This document shows positions 25,401 to 32,422 of a DNA stretch of 36,501 nucleotides, piece after piece (position 1 is the stretch's first letter; each line of letters begins with the position of its first letter). The DNA lies in the IMG/VR virus record IMGVR_UViG_3300040751_003304, positions 1 through 36,501 of that record; one strand, given 5' to 3'. Under the pieces are notes generated by a model. It had not been told where the DNA came from. It saw only the letters and a program-made list of their open reading frames with translations, and made no database searches. This DNA comes from a virus. Both the position numbers and the translations under genes were made by a program.

Positions 25401-25606
25401 ATCCGACGACGCTTAAGATCGACTCGGTCGACACCGCCACGAATCAGATCACGTTCACAGCGGCTCATGGGGTCGCGTCAGCGGTCGGTCATATCGAGCC
25501 GACCACATACGACACCGCGCCAGCGCGTCACCAGATCAGGGCATATCTCGCCGACTCTTCTGGGACGATCGGCGCTTCCTCTGATGACGGAGACAAATAT
25601 TTATGA
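22445..25606 (+). CDS. Large tail hub / tip protein
   Basis: At 1053 residues this is the largest tail-tip component. ATG 22445 overlaps the previous stop and follows GAGGAG; the upstream start at 22385 is rejected. The N-terminal third is strand-rich (SYTPITVSLVIDRNGGDSDP). Around 670-740, the pattern EIILQLLESGGGNQVNGDYD, then IGLNLPSSAIDENSF, recalls hub proteins where an opened tail-tip domain is followed by DVVEGILKALGAAIVLRRSG. The region near 860-940 (GSVGFDLGHLLEVGAMVEVS) is another beta domain. It should close the tail tip and contact the cell surface or help cross the envelope. It precedes the endolysin gene (ATGA overlap). Confidence 0.7.
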   Translation: MSLTDRSQKRRFALVIAGLPEVYYSHSSEGLTSVPAIGNALSTTPGATLRTFKEAIVNVTDYGANLDPLGGVASYTPITVSLVIDRNGGDSDPGVILSRIGPRASGASHSFLVDGINHSDSTPITVELDRDVSAVYSSGDYAHIGAETFLVSGTTSGANPTITFSDRGLADTPIQDHLISLRGTNAPEMTDQICYWRGRRASIWVSPGRNDGSFGGWVELMRGFLDSTPQIEDGLAVTLEVVPLTALIDQGLTGEISRQTTLLQGYHRFEAGVGNIVEYAQGLHAPSPTAQPNLMGVGIGSWNHHGGGSLPTSEEFTTGQHQHEEIFDITLTTADGARYSNHPRIGDLGLENKGGQIERFEVVAYRIDAGLNVGYDLDPDPRPLSEFHNDQHGYVIPCQEIKRYEQSEGLIRWPEEFITGFNAAAPSGRTGRDGGFFSVRLVEEGGRIQLRLLPFADTRLRTHIMFWTHPAALFNEGVRNLRYWSANGPQRPVSEVTGRELMVLPIDWSPPARREYPLLPPHENARRDATLYRRAWEQDEQKLQVYNLRDYALAFFQPGEGRILVSDQLPGLPSAAGTSVFPVSVISYDRRIDSEIEQTVMVTHQVAEVYGTATVGYGLILADRQPQDLQPIVDWASRGDDGRAKIALANLFDAVPPGEIILQLLESGGGNQVNGDYDVSAIGLNLPSSAIDENSFLALSDATRLSDMTLALSGDDVEILDVVEGILKALGAAIVLRRSGTDNERLKLTCVPVGMEQASRVRQTIAAGDWLVDPPPSWGTRDASVNQIAFKYDWDDAEKKFNGEVIVNNERAIMAYSQERQSMDLELYGATAERLGQNSADLYSAVRPMFTRIFRLASDPVRVWRGSVGFDLGHLLEVGAMVEVSSPHFKGYGDSYGVTDGLALVQSVRQSLTGEGVDVELLHYGLGAAGWNASAEVVAVVSATVLEFDPNTYTRGRDAAGELTTDLALFEEGDRVQYIPPGDEDNPTTLKIDSVDTATNQITFTAAHGVASAVGHIEPTTYDTAPARHQIRAYLADSSGTIGASSDDGDKYL

Positions 25607-26337
25607 GAGTGACGATCAAGAGCCTCAAAGCGGAAGTTTCAAACCTCGAAGCGGAGATTAAGCAGACCGCTTATCGCCTCCGCCATGTCGAGCGCGAGCT
25701 CCTCGCGAGCCAGATCGACCTTCGACCAGGCGACGACCGCGCTGGAGCTCCGGAGCCACTCGCGGACGCGATCTCTCAAGCGGCGCTCGACGCGACTCTC
25801 CGCGCGGAGGGTGAGTGGGAGCTCGACGTCACGGAGCCAGGCGGCGGCGGAGCTCACAGCGCTGATCGAATTAACGTCTACATCCGAAGCGATGAGGGCC
25901 TCCAGTGGGCTGACGCGAATATGAAGAAGGACGGCGCGAACCCATACGAGAAGAACGGCGACTTTGCCTGGTGCGGCGCCTTCGCAGCTTATTGCTGGGC
26001 GATCCTCAAACCCGAGATCCGTAAGCGTACGTTTCCCTCGACCTATCGTCTCTGGAGAGACTGGCAGTCGAGGCGCATCCCGACCTCAAACATGAGAGCG
26101 GGTGATATAGTCGTAGTGTGGAATGATTCGGCCTCACAGGCAGATAGGGAGCGCAAACCTTATGGACATCACATCACAATCTGTCGACGGCCAGGCGCCG
26201 ATTGCTTCTCAACCTGGGAAGGCAACGCCAGAGCTAACGGACCTGATGGACGCTATCGAGAGGGAGTCGGGACCAGAGAGCGCGAGCTCTCAACCGTCGC
26301 CGTCGTCTACCGGCCTCAAGTCTCCGATCTCACCTAA
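25603..26337 (+). CDS. Endolysin-type cysteine amidase/peptidase (CHAP-like)
   Basis: A 244-residue protein with an N-terminal coiled coil (residues 1-38, SLKAEVSNLEAEIKQTAYRL) and a cysteine hydrolase domain at about 90-240. The nucleophile is C124 in DFAWCGAFAAYCW, the histidine H189 or H190 in YGHHITICRR, and the third polar residue lies in WEGNA (205-209). This order fits CHAP/NlpC-type peptidoglycan hydrolases. It has no signal peptide, so export would depend on a holin. Alternatively it is a virion-bound lysin, because it follows the hub gene directly. The holin-like gene begins inside its 3' end. Confidence 0.8.
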   Translation: MRVTIKSLKAEVSNLEAEIKQTAYRLRHVERELLASQIDLRPGDDRAGAPEPLADAISQAALDATLRAEGEWELDVTEPGGGGAHSADRINVYIRSDEGLQWADANMKKDGANPYEKNGDFAWCGAFAAYCWAILKPEIRKRTFPSTYRLWRDWQSRRIPTSNMRAGDIVVVWNDSASQADRERKPYGHHITICRRPGADCFSTWEGNARANGPDGRYREGVGTRERELSTVAVVYRPQVSDLT

Positions 26338-26512
26338 GATCGTCTCCGCGCTCGGCGGGCGGAAGATGGCGGCCTATCTGGTCTCTGTCATTGTGACCGC
26401 TCTTCTCGCTGTCCTCGATAAAGCCTCGTCCGAGGTCTTACTCGCTCTTCAAACTGCGCTCGGCGCCTTCGTCGGCGGAAACGCGGCGGAGCACAAGTTC
26501 AAGGGAAAATAA
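26162..26512 (+). CDS. Holin-like membrane protein overlapping the endolysin gene
   Basis: A reading frame that begins within the endolysin gene (ATG 26162 after AGGGAG at 26146-26151) and runs 175 bases past its end, giving 116 residues. The overlapping part is a Ser/Pro-rich linker. The unique part has a membrane helix (MAAYLVSVIVTALLAVLD) followed by an amphipathic helix and GAFVGGNAAEHKFKGK, a pattern common in small phage holin-like proteins. A later start at ATG 26246 is possible. Holin function is inferred from topology and neighbour. Confidence 0.65.
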   Translation: MDITSQSVDGQAPIASQPGKATPELTDLMDAIERESGPESASSQPSPSSTGLKSPISPKIVSALGGRKMAAYLVSVIVTALLAVLDKASSEVLLALQTALGAFVGGNAAEHKFKGK

Positions 26513-26905
26513 ATGGCTCGCTTTGCATATACGACTCAACCAGTCCGGACCGCTGCTTATATCGCGTCGGTCGACACCTCCAGCAACGCTTCGACGGACT
26601 GGACGGATCTCTCTTCGGATGACTTCACCGACTCGAAGACCGGCTCCGCTCTCGCGGCTGATCTGCTCTTTACCGCTGTGACCGTCCACAATTCGTCGAC
26701 GACTGCGAGCGCCTTCTTCAAGCTCCGCGCGCGCGGCGGCGCTGGCGATACCACAAGCGGAGAGCTTGAGATCCCAGCGAGCTCCACGATCTCTATCGAT
26801 ATCGCTGGCCTTGCTGGATCGTCTCCATCGACGGTCGCCTATAAGAAGGCGGCGGTGGGAGACGAGCTCGTGATTATCTGCGGCTTTGAGCTCGCGACTG
26901 TTTAA
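26513..26905 (+). CDS. Small virion-associated protein
   Basis: A 130-residue Ser/Thr/Ala-rich beta protein starting one base after the holin-like stop, with AAGGGAAA just upstream. ALAADLLFTAVTVHNSSTTAS and GELEIPASSTISIDIAGLAGS look like strands of a small sandwich, as in fibre-base or decoration proteins. It lies immediately before the repeat fibre gene, so it may attach or trim the fibre. No named family recognised. Confidence 0.6.
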   Translation: MARFAYTTQPVRTAAYIASVDTSSNASTDWTDLSSDDFTDSKTGSALAADLLFTAVTVHNSSTTASAFFKLRARGGAGDTTSGELEIPASSTISIDIAGLAGSSPSTVAYKKAAVGDELVIICGFELATV

Positions 26906-26914
26906 GGGGGAATC

Positions 26915-29449
26915 ATGGCTATCAAGATCACAGGACCAATTGGTCAGGGTGGAGCAGGCGGCGCGGTGACTTCGGTCAACGGAGCAACCGGAGCCGTTAA
27001 CCTTTATGCAGACAACGCGACTTTAAACCTCGCTGGCGACGGGATCGTCGTCAATGGAGCGGGCGCGACGTCGACCCTCGACGTGGACAGCGGGACAACG
27101 GCGGGGAAAATCGTCAAGCTTGACGGTTCAGCTCGTCTCCCAGCGGTGGACGGATCACAGCTGACGAACCTTCCAAGCGCTCCCGTGACGAGCGTCAATG
27201 GCGCAACTGGAGCGGTCAACCTTTACGCGGACGATGCGACTCTCAATCTCGCCGGTGATGGGATCGTCGTCAGCGGAACAGGCGCGACTTCTACCCTCGA
27301 CGTGGACAGCGGAACGACAGCAAATAAGATCGTTAAGCTCGACGGGTCGGCCAGGTTGCCAGCGGTCGACGGTTCGCAATTAACGAATCTCCCAGCGGCG
27401 CCAGTGACGAGCGTCAACGGCGCGACCGGAGCGGTCAACATTTACGCCGATGATACGACGTTGAACATCGACGGAACCGGCCTAGTCTTGAGCGGAACCG
27501 GAGCGACCTCGACTCTCAACGCGGATGTCGGAACAGGGGCGAACCAGATCGTTCAGCTTGATGGGAGCTCGCGTCTCCCCGCTGTCGATGGTAGTCAGCT
27601 GACGAACCTTCCAAGCGCTCCAGTAACTTCGGTCAACGGCGCGACGGGCGCCGTGAATATCTACGCGGACGACACGACGCTAAACATCGACGGAACTGGT
27701 CTAGTCTTGAGCGGGACCGGCGCAACGTCGACTCTTAATGCGGACGTCGGGACAGGAGCGAATCAGCTCGTTCAGCTTGACGCCTCGTCTCGTCTTCCTG
27801 CTGTGGATGGCTCACAGCTGACCAACCTTCCGAGCGCTCCAGTGACGAGCGTCAACGGAGCGACCGGCGCGGTCAACATTTACGCCGATGATACTACGTT
27901 GAACATCGACGGGACTGGCCTGGTCTTATCAGGCACTGGCGCAACGTCGACTCTTAATGCGGACGTCGGAACGGGGGCGAATCAACTTGTTCAACTGGAC
28001 GCGAGCTCACGCCTTCCAGCGGTGGACGGTTCACAGCTGACCAACCTCCCTAGCGCGCCAGTGACTTCAGTCAACGGCGCAACCGGCGCGGTCAATATCT
28101 ACGCAGACGACACGACACTGAACATCGACGGGACTGGTCTGGTCTTATCAGGGACTGGCGCAACGTCGACTCTTAATGCTGACGTCGGGACGGGAGCGAA
28201 CCAGATCGTTCAACTTGACGCGAGCTCACGCCTTCCAGCGGTTGATGGTAGCCAACTGACCAACCTTCCGAGCGCTCCAGTGACGAGCGTCAACGGAGCG
28301 ACCGGCGTCGTGAATATCTACGCTGATGATACGACGTTGAACATCGACGGAACCGGCCTAGTTTTGAGCGGAACCGGAGCGACCTCGACGCTTAATGCGG
28401 ACGTCGGGACGGGCGCAAATCAGCTCGTTCAGCTTGACGCCTCGTCTCGTCTTCCCGCTGTCGATGGTAGTCAACTGACTAACCTTCCGTCGGCGCCAGT
28501 GACAAGCGTCAACGGTGCAACCGGAGCGGTTAATCTTTACGCGGACGACGCGACCTTAAATCTTGCCGGCGACGGGATCGTCGTCAGCGGAACGGGCGCG
28601 ACGTCGACCCTCGACGTGGACAGCGGAACGACAGCGAATAAGATCGTTAAGCTCGACGGCTCGGCGCGATTGCCTGCTGTCGACGGTTCACAGCTGACCA
28701 ACCTCCCAGCGGCGCCAGTGACGAGCGTCAACGGGGCAACGGGAGTCGTGAATATCTACGCCGACGATAGCACCTTGAACATCGACGGGACTGGTCTGGT
28801 TCTAAGCGGGACCGGAGCGACCTCGACGCTTAATGCGGACGTCGGGACGGGAGCGAATCAGCTAGTTCAGCTTGACGCGAGCTCGCGTCTCCCAGCGGTC
28901 GACGGCTCACAGCTGACGAACCTGCCGTCGTCTCCAGTGACAAGCGTCAACGGTGCAACCGGAGCGGTCAACATTTACGCCGACGACACGACGTTGAACA
29001 TCGACGGAACCGGCTTGACCCTTTCGGGAACTGGCGCGACCTCGACGCTCAATGTTGACGTCGGAACCGGAGCGAATCAGATAGTTCAGCTTGACGGCTC
29101 TTCTCGTCTTCCAGCGGTCGACGGCTCACAGCTGACGAACCTTCCAGGCGCTTCTCGTCCGACAGTCACCACAGACTCAAGCGGAACGAATAGCACGATC
29201 AGCAATCCAGCGGCGGGAACCCTCGAAGATATTTATCTCGTCTCAAATGGCGCGAGCGCTGTTACGATCACGCTCCCCACTGTTACCGGAAACAGCGGCT
29301 ATAAGGTCAACATCAAGCGGCTAGGTACTGCAAACGTCACGATCTCACCCGCGAGCGGGACGATCGACGGGGCGGCTTCACAGGTTCTTTCTGTCCAGTA
29401 TTCGGCCTATACGCTGACAACGGACGGAACGAACTGGCACATTATCTAG
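26915..29449 (+). CDS. Tail fibre built from ten 73-residue repeats
   Basis: An 844-residue protein: 17 residues of glycine-rich start (KITGPIGQGGAGGA), ten tandem repeats of exactly 73 residues, and a 97-residue C-terminal domain (RPTVTTDSSGTNSTISNPAA to TDGTNWHII). Each repeat begins VTSVNGATGAVN and ends RLPAVDGSQLTNLP. SVNG-TGAV motifs are common in phage fibres, where they are thought to form trimeric beta-structures. Two repeat types exist: LYAD.ATLNLAGDG (repeats 1, 2, 8) and IYADDTTLNIDGTG (3-7, 9, 10). The C-terminal domain likely ends the shaft or binds the tip proteins encoded next. Start ATG follows AAGGGGG. Confidence 0.85.
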   Translation: MAIKITGPIGQGGAGGAVTSVNGATGAVNLYADNATLNLAGDGIVVNGAGATSTLDVDSGTTAGKIVKLDGSARLPAVDGSQLTNLPSAPVTSVNGATGAVNLYADDATLNLAGDGIVVSGTGATSTLDVDSGTTANKIVKLDGSARLPAVDGSQLTNLPAAPVTSVNGATGAVNIYADDTTLNIDGTGLVLSGTGATSTLNADVGTGANQIVQLDGSSRLPAVDGSQLTNLPSAPVTSVNGATGAVNIYADDTTLNIDGTGLVLSGTGATSTLNADVGTGANQLVQLDASSRLPAVDGSQLTNLPSAPVTSVNGATGAVNIYADDTTLNIDGTGLVLSGTGATSTLNADVGTGANQLVQLDASSRLPAVDGSQLTNLPSAPVTSVNGATGAVNIYADDTTLNIDGTGLVLSGTGATSTLNADVGTGANQIVQLDASSRLPAVDGSQLTNLPSAPVTSVNGATGVVNIYADDTTLNIDGTGLVLSGTGATSTLNADVGTGANQLVQLDASSRLPAVDGSQLTNLPSAPVTSVNGATGAVNLYADDATLNLAGDGIVVSGTGATSTLDVDSGTTANKIVKLDGSARLPAVDGSQLTNLPAAPVTSVNGATGVVNIYADDSTLNIDGTGLVLSGTGATSTLNADVGTGANQLVQLDASSRLPAVDGSQLTNLPSSPVTSVNGATGAVNIYADDTTLNIDGTGLTLSGTGATSTLNVDVGTGANQIVQLDGSSRLPAVDGSQLTNLPGASRPTVTTDSSGTNSTISNPAAGTLEDIYLVSNGASAVTITLPTVTGNSGYKVNIKRLGTANVTISPASGTIDGAASQVLSVQYSAYTLTTDGTNWHII
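26966..29155 (+). repeat. Ten tandem 219-bp coding repeats
   Basis: Ten units of exactly 219 bases without a length change fill 2,190 bases. The protein is far better conserved between units than the DNA, with most differences at third codon positions. Repeats 8 and 9 reproduce the order of types seen in repeats 2 and 3, which suggests a past duplication of a block of about six units (repeats 2-7 and 8-10). Confidence 0.92.
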
Positions 29450-29458
29450 GGGAGCATC

Positions 29459-29863
29459 ATGAGCTATACAGGAAAAGCACCATCACCCTGTTTGATTCAG
29501 GGGCTCTCTACGTCCGATGTGCAAGACACCTGGACAGACCCGCGCATCACCTATTCCTCGACGAATAACAAGGCAGAGCTGCCCTCCTATTATAAGGCTG
29601 ACTGGTGCTTAAGATCTTCGATTGATATGGAGCCCAGCACCGTCGACCGGTACTATTCGAATTATAAGCCATATCAGGGCGCGTCTAGATCAGAACACGC
29701 ATTTGTTGAGAATTGGGAAGGCACAACCAATTTTTGCGGATCCGAGGCCTTAGTATGTGTTTTAAATTATATTGAGTACCGGATTCACAACGCCTATCAA
29801 ACTGCGTCAGCACCGATCCGAGATTATCCTGGATACAGTACAATATGTGAGCTCTTCTTATGA
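29459..29863 (+). CDS. Fibre-associated protein, unknown family (island gene 1)
   Basis: A 134-residue protein starting after GGGGAG. It is rich in Tyr, Ser and Thr, with four cysteines (C11, then C50, C93 and C100 approximately) and no hydrophobic membrane segment. The DNA is clearly more A+T-rich than the flanks (for example 26 G+C of 60 bases in 29761-29820) and uses codons rare elsewhere here, such as TTA and ATA. It may be a receptor-binding or fibre-assembly protein brought in by exchange. No function can be read from the sequence. Confidence 0.6.
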   Translation: MSYTGKAPSPCLIQGLSTSDVQDTWTDPRITYSSTNNKAELPSYYKADWCLRSSIDMEPSTVDRYYSNYKPYQGASRSEHAFVENWEGTTNFCGSEALVCVLNYIEYRIHNAYQTASAPIRDYPGYSTICELFL

Positions 29864-30315
29864 CTCACTTGACTTTTCAAACTGTAGACTTAGGCCTTGC
29901 CTGGTTCGCTCCCTCCTTCTCTGGGGTCCCTGCGTCAGGTGATTACTTTACGCTCACCGTAGGCGGCGTGAATAATCTCTCAATCACAGGTAGCGGCACA
30001 TCGACTCTCTCTTTCCCCGCCGGCACCTATCTGTTTAGGGTCGTCGTGGGTGGCGAGCGCTCCACCGCTGCACAAAATAATACTGATTATATTTATTATC
30101 AGATCGAGGTGGGGGGCTCTCTAGTTGGTAATGAGAGCGGTTGGGACCGCTACCAAAACTCAACAAATCAGCGGGTCTCTTCAAATGTCGCTGAGGCTGT
30201 CTTTACGATCACCAGCGCGACCAATGTAAGAATCAAATGCATCGCGGCATCTGGCTCTTCTTTCACGCTCGACTCTGACCTATCGGGGGCCATGGTGAGA
30301 GGAGATCAATCATGA
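29860..30315 (+). CDS. Fibre-tip / receptor-binding candidate, C1q/TNF-like sandwich (island gene 2)
   Basis: A 151-residue beta protein overlapping its neighbours as ATGA. The order SGDYFTLTVGGVNNLSITGS, FPAGTYLFRVVVGGERST, YIYYQIEVGGSLVG and FTITSATNVRIKCIAASGSS recalls the jelly-roll heads of phage receptor-binding proteins and eukaryotic C1q/TNF-type domains. It follows the long shaft protein, so it could form the adhesive tip. G+C is near 50 percent in 29941-30000. The fold is an inference from strand pattern. Confidence 0.55.
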   Translation: MTHLTFQTVDLGLAWFAPSFSGVPASGDYFTLTVGGVNNLSITGSGTSTLSFPAGTYLFRVVVGGERSTAAQNNTDYIYYQIEVGGSLVGNESGWDRYQNSTNQRVSSNVAEAVFTITSATNVRIKCIAASGSSFTLDSDLSGAMVRGDQS

Positions 30316-30845
30316 CCTTCATAGCTGAATCTAAGGTGAGCTCGGCCGCGTGTGCTCGATATTACGCTGCCGGTGATAATATCACGTTATCGGCTGGATA
30401 CATCATCAAGCCTCAAAGCTCGACCACGTGGGGGGCCAGTGGAAACTGGACCTATAACTCAAGCACAGGATTATTTTCCCTCTCAAGTTCGCATATCTAT
30501 TTGATTGAAGCAGACCTATATGCGGGCCGAGTGATAGGTACAGCATCTAATGGGTCCGTGGTCACTATGCTGACGGATGGCACAGGCACAGAGTTAACCG
30601 ATAGTTGTAGAGGGATTGGGATTTTCCTTTCTGCGCAGCGGTATTATGCCGATTTTCAGAAAGTCACAGACCAAACAAGCTACGCGGTAGTTGACGGCTC
30701 TTCCGTCTCGTCATTTTATTGGAAGGTTGAATCCATTGAACTGGATGTGACGGGCAGTGTTCAGATGAACTATACCAACGGATCAGGCGGCACATCGTGG
30801 GGTCGCTCTGACTCGCGTCTGATTATTCGGGAGTATCCAGCATGA
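30312..30845 (+). CDS. Second fibre-tip candidate, C1q/TNF-like sandwich (island gene 3)
   Basis: A 177-residue protein with the same kind of strand order as the previous one: YYAAGDNITLSAGYIIKP, LFSLSSSHIYLIEADLYAG, GSVVTMLTDGTGTELTDSC, and a final strand GRSDSRLIIREYPA. The SSSHIYLIEA motif corresponds in position to PAGTYLFRVV of island gene 2, suggesting both are variants of one head-domain fold. It shares the low-G+C composition and ends in an ATGA overlap with a return to normal composition. A receptor-binding role is plausible but unproven. Confidence 0.55.
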   Translation: MTFIAESKVSSAACARYYAAGDNITLSAGYIIKPQSSTTWGASGNWTYNSSTGLFSLSSSHIYLIEADLYAGRVIGTASNGSVVTMLTDGTGTELTDSCRGIGIFLSAQRYYADFQKVTDQTSYAVVDGSSVSSFYWKVESIELDVTGSVQMNYTNGSGGTSWGRSDSRLIIREYPA

Positions 30846-31153
30846 CCGACCAGCAGACCTATGCCGCTATCGCGCTCTCTTTCCTGATCTCGTTCTTCGG
30901 CGGTCGAGCGTCGGTCTCATCCGTCGCTCACTCTGACGAGTGTCGTCCAGAGATCGAGGCAATCGAAGTCGCAGAGAAGCAGATCAGTGACCTAGAGACG
31001 GCGCTCGCTGGCGCGGAGGCGCGAGGGCTGAAGGCCTGCATCGCTCGCGAGCGGCGCTTGTGTCAGGGCCAGATCGAGGCGACCGAAGAGGCGGGGAGCG
31101 CGCTCGACTGCATTATCTGCCGCAAGCGCTGCACAGATGGGAGCATCCCATGA
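30842..31153 (+). CDS. Membrane-anchored, cysteine-rich protein (spanin-like candidate)
   Basis: A 103-residue protein with an N-terminal membrane helix (YAAIALSFLISFFGG, residues 6-20), then a helical outer part (IEAIEVAEKQISDLETALAG) and six cysteines, four of them near the end (RLC, LDCIICRKRC). An N-terminal anchor plus periplasmic coiled coil is the layout of Rz-type inner-membrane spanins. The ATGA link to the next gene, which has a signal peptide, strengthens the idea of a two-part complex. The cysteines could give disulfides in the periplasm. Function remains a hypothesis. Confidence 0.6.
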   Translation: MTDQQTYAAIALSFLISFFGGRASVSSVAHSDECRPEIEAIEVAEKQISDLETALAGAEARGLKACIARERRLCQGQIEATEEAGSALDCIICRKRCTDGSIP

Positions 31154-31602
31154 TCCCCCAACTTGCTCTTGTCGGTCTCTTGGCTCAAGCGCCTATTGAG
31201 ACCGATCACTCCTTCGGCGTCGTCGTCAAAGCGGCGGCGGAGCTCGGCCTCGACGAGGCTTTCCTCGATGCGGGGGAACCGGCGCCGCGACCAGGCTTCC
31301 TCCTCACGCGGAATCAGCTCGCGCGACTTCTCGGAGATGTGAGCACCGCGCCTAGTCGTTGTGAAGCTCGTCTCCGTGATCAGGGCTTATCATACGAAGA
31401 GAAGCTCCAGGCGAGCGCGCGTCGATGCGAAGAGCGTCTCGCTCCGATGGTCACTCGTATCGACGAGCTCCAGCGGATCGAGGATCGCCTTCAAGAAGAG
31501 CTCGCGACGGAGAAGAATCGCTTATACTGGTGGAAGGTGGGGACGCTCGGCGGCGCCGCTGCTATCGTCACCACCTTCACCCTCATCCTAGTGATGGAGT
31601 AG
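31150..31602 (+). CDS. Exported coiled-coil protein with C-terminal membrane helix
   Basis: From ATG 31150 the protein has 150 residues. It begins with a likely signal peptide (MIPQLALVGLLAQAP, cleavage after AQA). A periplasmic part with a long coiled coil (about 75-127, CEARLRDQGLSYEEKLQASA onward) follows, and it ends in a membrane helix (VGTLGGAAAIVTTFTLILV). A cleaved N-terminus plus C-terminal anchor resembles unimolecular spanins, but there is no lipobox cysteine. It forms a cassette with its two neighbours. Confidence 0.65.
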   Translation: MIPQLALVGLLAQAPIETDHSFGVVVKAAAELGLDEAFLDAGEPAPRPGFLLTRNQLARLLGDVSTAPSRCEARLRDQGLSYEEKLQASARRCEERLAPMVTRIDELQRIEDRLQEELATEKNRLYWWKVGTLGGAAAIVTTFTLILVME

Positions 31603-31606
31603 ACCC

Positions 31607-31855
31607 GTGGAAACGATGACGACAATCTCTCTTGGGAGCGGGATCGCTCTTGTCGCGATCCTCCTCCAAGTGATCAAATTCAAGACCGAGAGCGCCGCAC
31701 AGATGGCGACGCTAGAGCAACGGGTCGTCTCGCTCGAGGCTCGCGCGAAGTCGGTCGACGCTGACCTGAAGGCGATCAGATCCGACCTCTCGGAGATCAA
31801 GGCTCTCTATATGAGGTTGGAAGGCTACTTGAAACGGACCCCTCCTCCCGCGTGA
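31607..31855 (+). CDS. Small membrane/coiled-coil protein
   Basis: An 82-residue protein from GTG 31607, seven bases after GGAG; ATG 31616 is an alternative. One membrane helix (LGSGIALVAILLQVI, about 9-23) is followed by a heptad-rich coiled coil (MATLEQRVVSLEARAKSVDA and on to about 75). The layout is that of small holin accessory proteins. Its end overlaps the last 59 bases of the leftward operon on the other strand, so the two units converge here. Confidence 0.65.
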   Translation: METMTTISLGSGIALVAILLQVIKFKTESAAQMATLEQRVVSLEARAKSVDADLKAIRSDLSEIKALYMRLEGYLKRTPPPA

Positions 31856-32174
31856 AGTGTACGAGCCAGGCTGGCCAGTCGATGACGGTCCAGTCCCATC
31901 GGCACCGATAGAGGAGCGCGCGGACTTGCTCGTCGATGCGATCCTCTCCGAAACTATGCCACTCCCTCCGGAGCTCCTCGACGCGGCGCTTCGCCTCTTG
32001 GAGCCGATACCAGATCTCTCTCCTGATGTGCTCCGGCGCTTCGTAGCACTCGACCTCTCGCTCTGTGAGTCGATCACGGTGAGCGGTGGCGAAGTCGAGT
32101 TCGCGAGATATCAGGCATAGGTGAGCCTCGCGAGTGATCGGGATCCACCAGATCCCGTCGACGTTAATCTTCAT
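31797..32174 (-). CDS. Unknown protein, last gene of the leftward operon
   Basis: A 125-residue protein from ATG 32174, which overlaps the previous stop as ATGA; a longer version from 32246 is rejected because it would run far into the neighbouring gene. It starts with a beta part (MKINVDGIWWIPITREAHLC), then a helical charged part (IRREIWYRLQEAKRRVEELR) and a tryptophan-rich segment (CRWDWTVIDWPAWLVHF). It is cotranscribed with the RecT-like gene. No family recognised. Confidence 0.65.
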   Translation of the reverse strand: MKINVDGIWWIPITREAHLCLISRELDFATAHRDRLTEREVECYEAPEHIRREIWYRLQEAKRRVEELRREWHSFGEDRIDEQVRALLYRCRWDWTVIDWPAWLVHFTREEGSVSSSLPTSYREP

Positions 32175-32422
32175 CCGCCGATGATCTCGGCGAGTCGCCA
32201 AGACTCTGCAAGCGCTGACTGACGCTTCCCTCTCTCGATCCACCATTCGAACGAGAGACCCTCTTTCGCGTCGATGAAGATCACTCCCTCGCCTTCGTCA
32301 TCCTTGCCTGGATGGTTCCAAATTAAGGCGCTTATCCCATTCTCGGTTGAAAACCCGAAAGGGTCTTGAGACGCATAAAGCGACCGCAAAACCTTTCTGG
32401 AGACTTTGCCGTCTCTGTCCAT
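32171..32422 (-). CDS. Small unknown protein downstream of recT
   Basis: An 83-residue acidic protein. ATG 32422 overlaps the RecT-like stop (TGATG) and is preceded by GGAGAG at five bases. The sequence holds a strand pair, ISALIWNHPGK and GEGVIFIDAKEGLSFEWWIE, and a C-terminal helix. Both neighbours are overlapped, so translation is probably coupled. It may serve recombination or replication, but only context suggests it. Confidence 0.65.
   Translation of the reverse strand: MDRDGKVSRKVLRSLYASQDPFGFSTENGISALIWNHPGKDDEGEGVIFIDAKEGLSFEWWIERGKRQSALAESWRLAEIIGG

Noticed and set aside
26966-29155. Non-coding satellite or CRISPR repeat
   Set aside because: The ten 219-bp units keep one reading frame and mainly silent differences, so they are protein repeats.
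31857-32120. 87-residue plus-strand open frame
   Set aside because: It is opposite the better-supported minus-strand gene that is translationally coupled to the recT operon.
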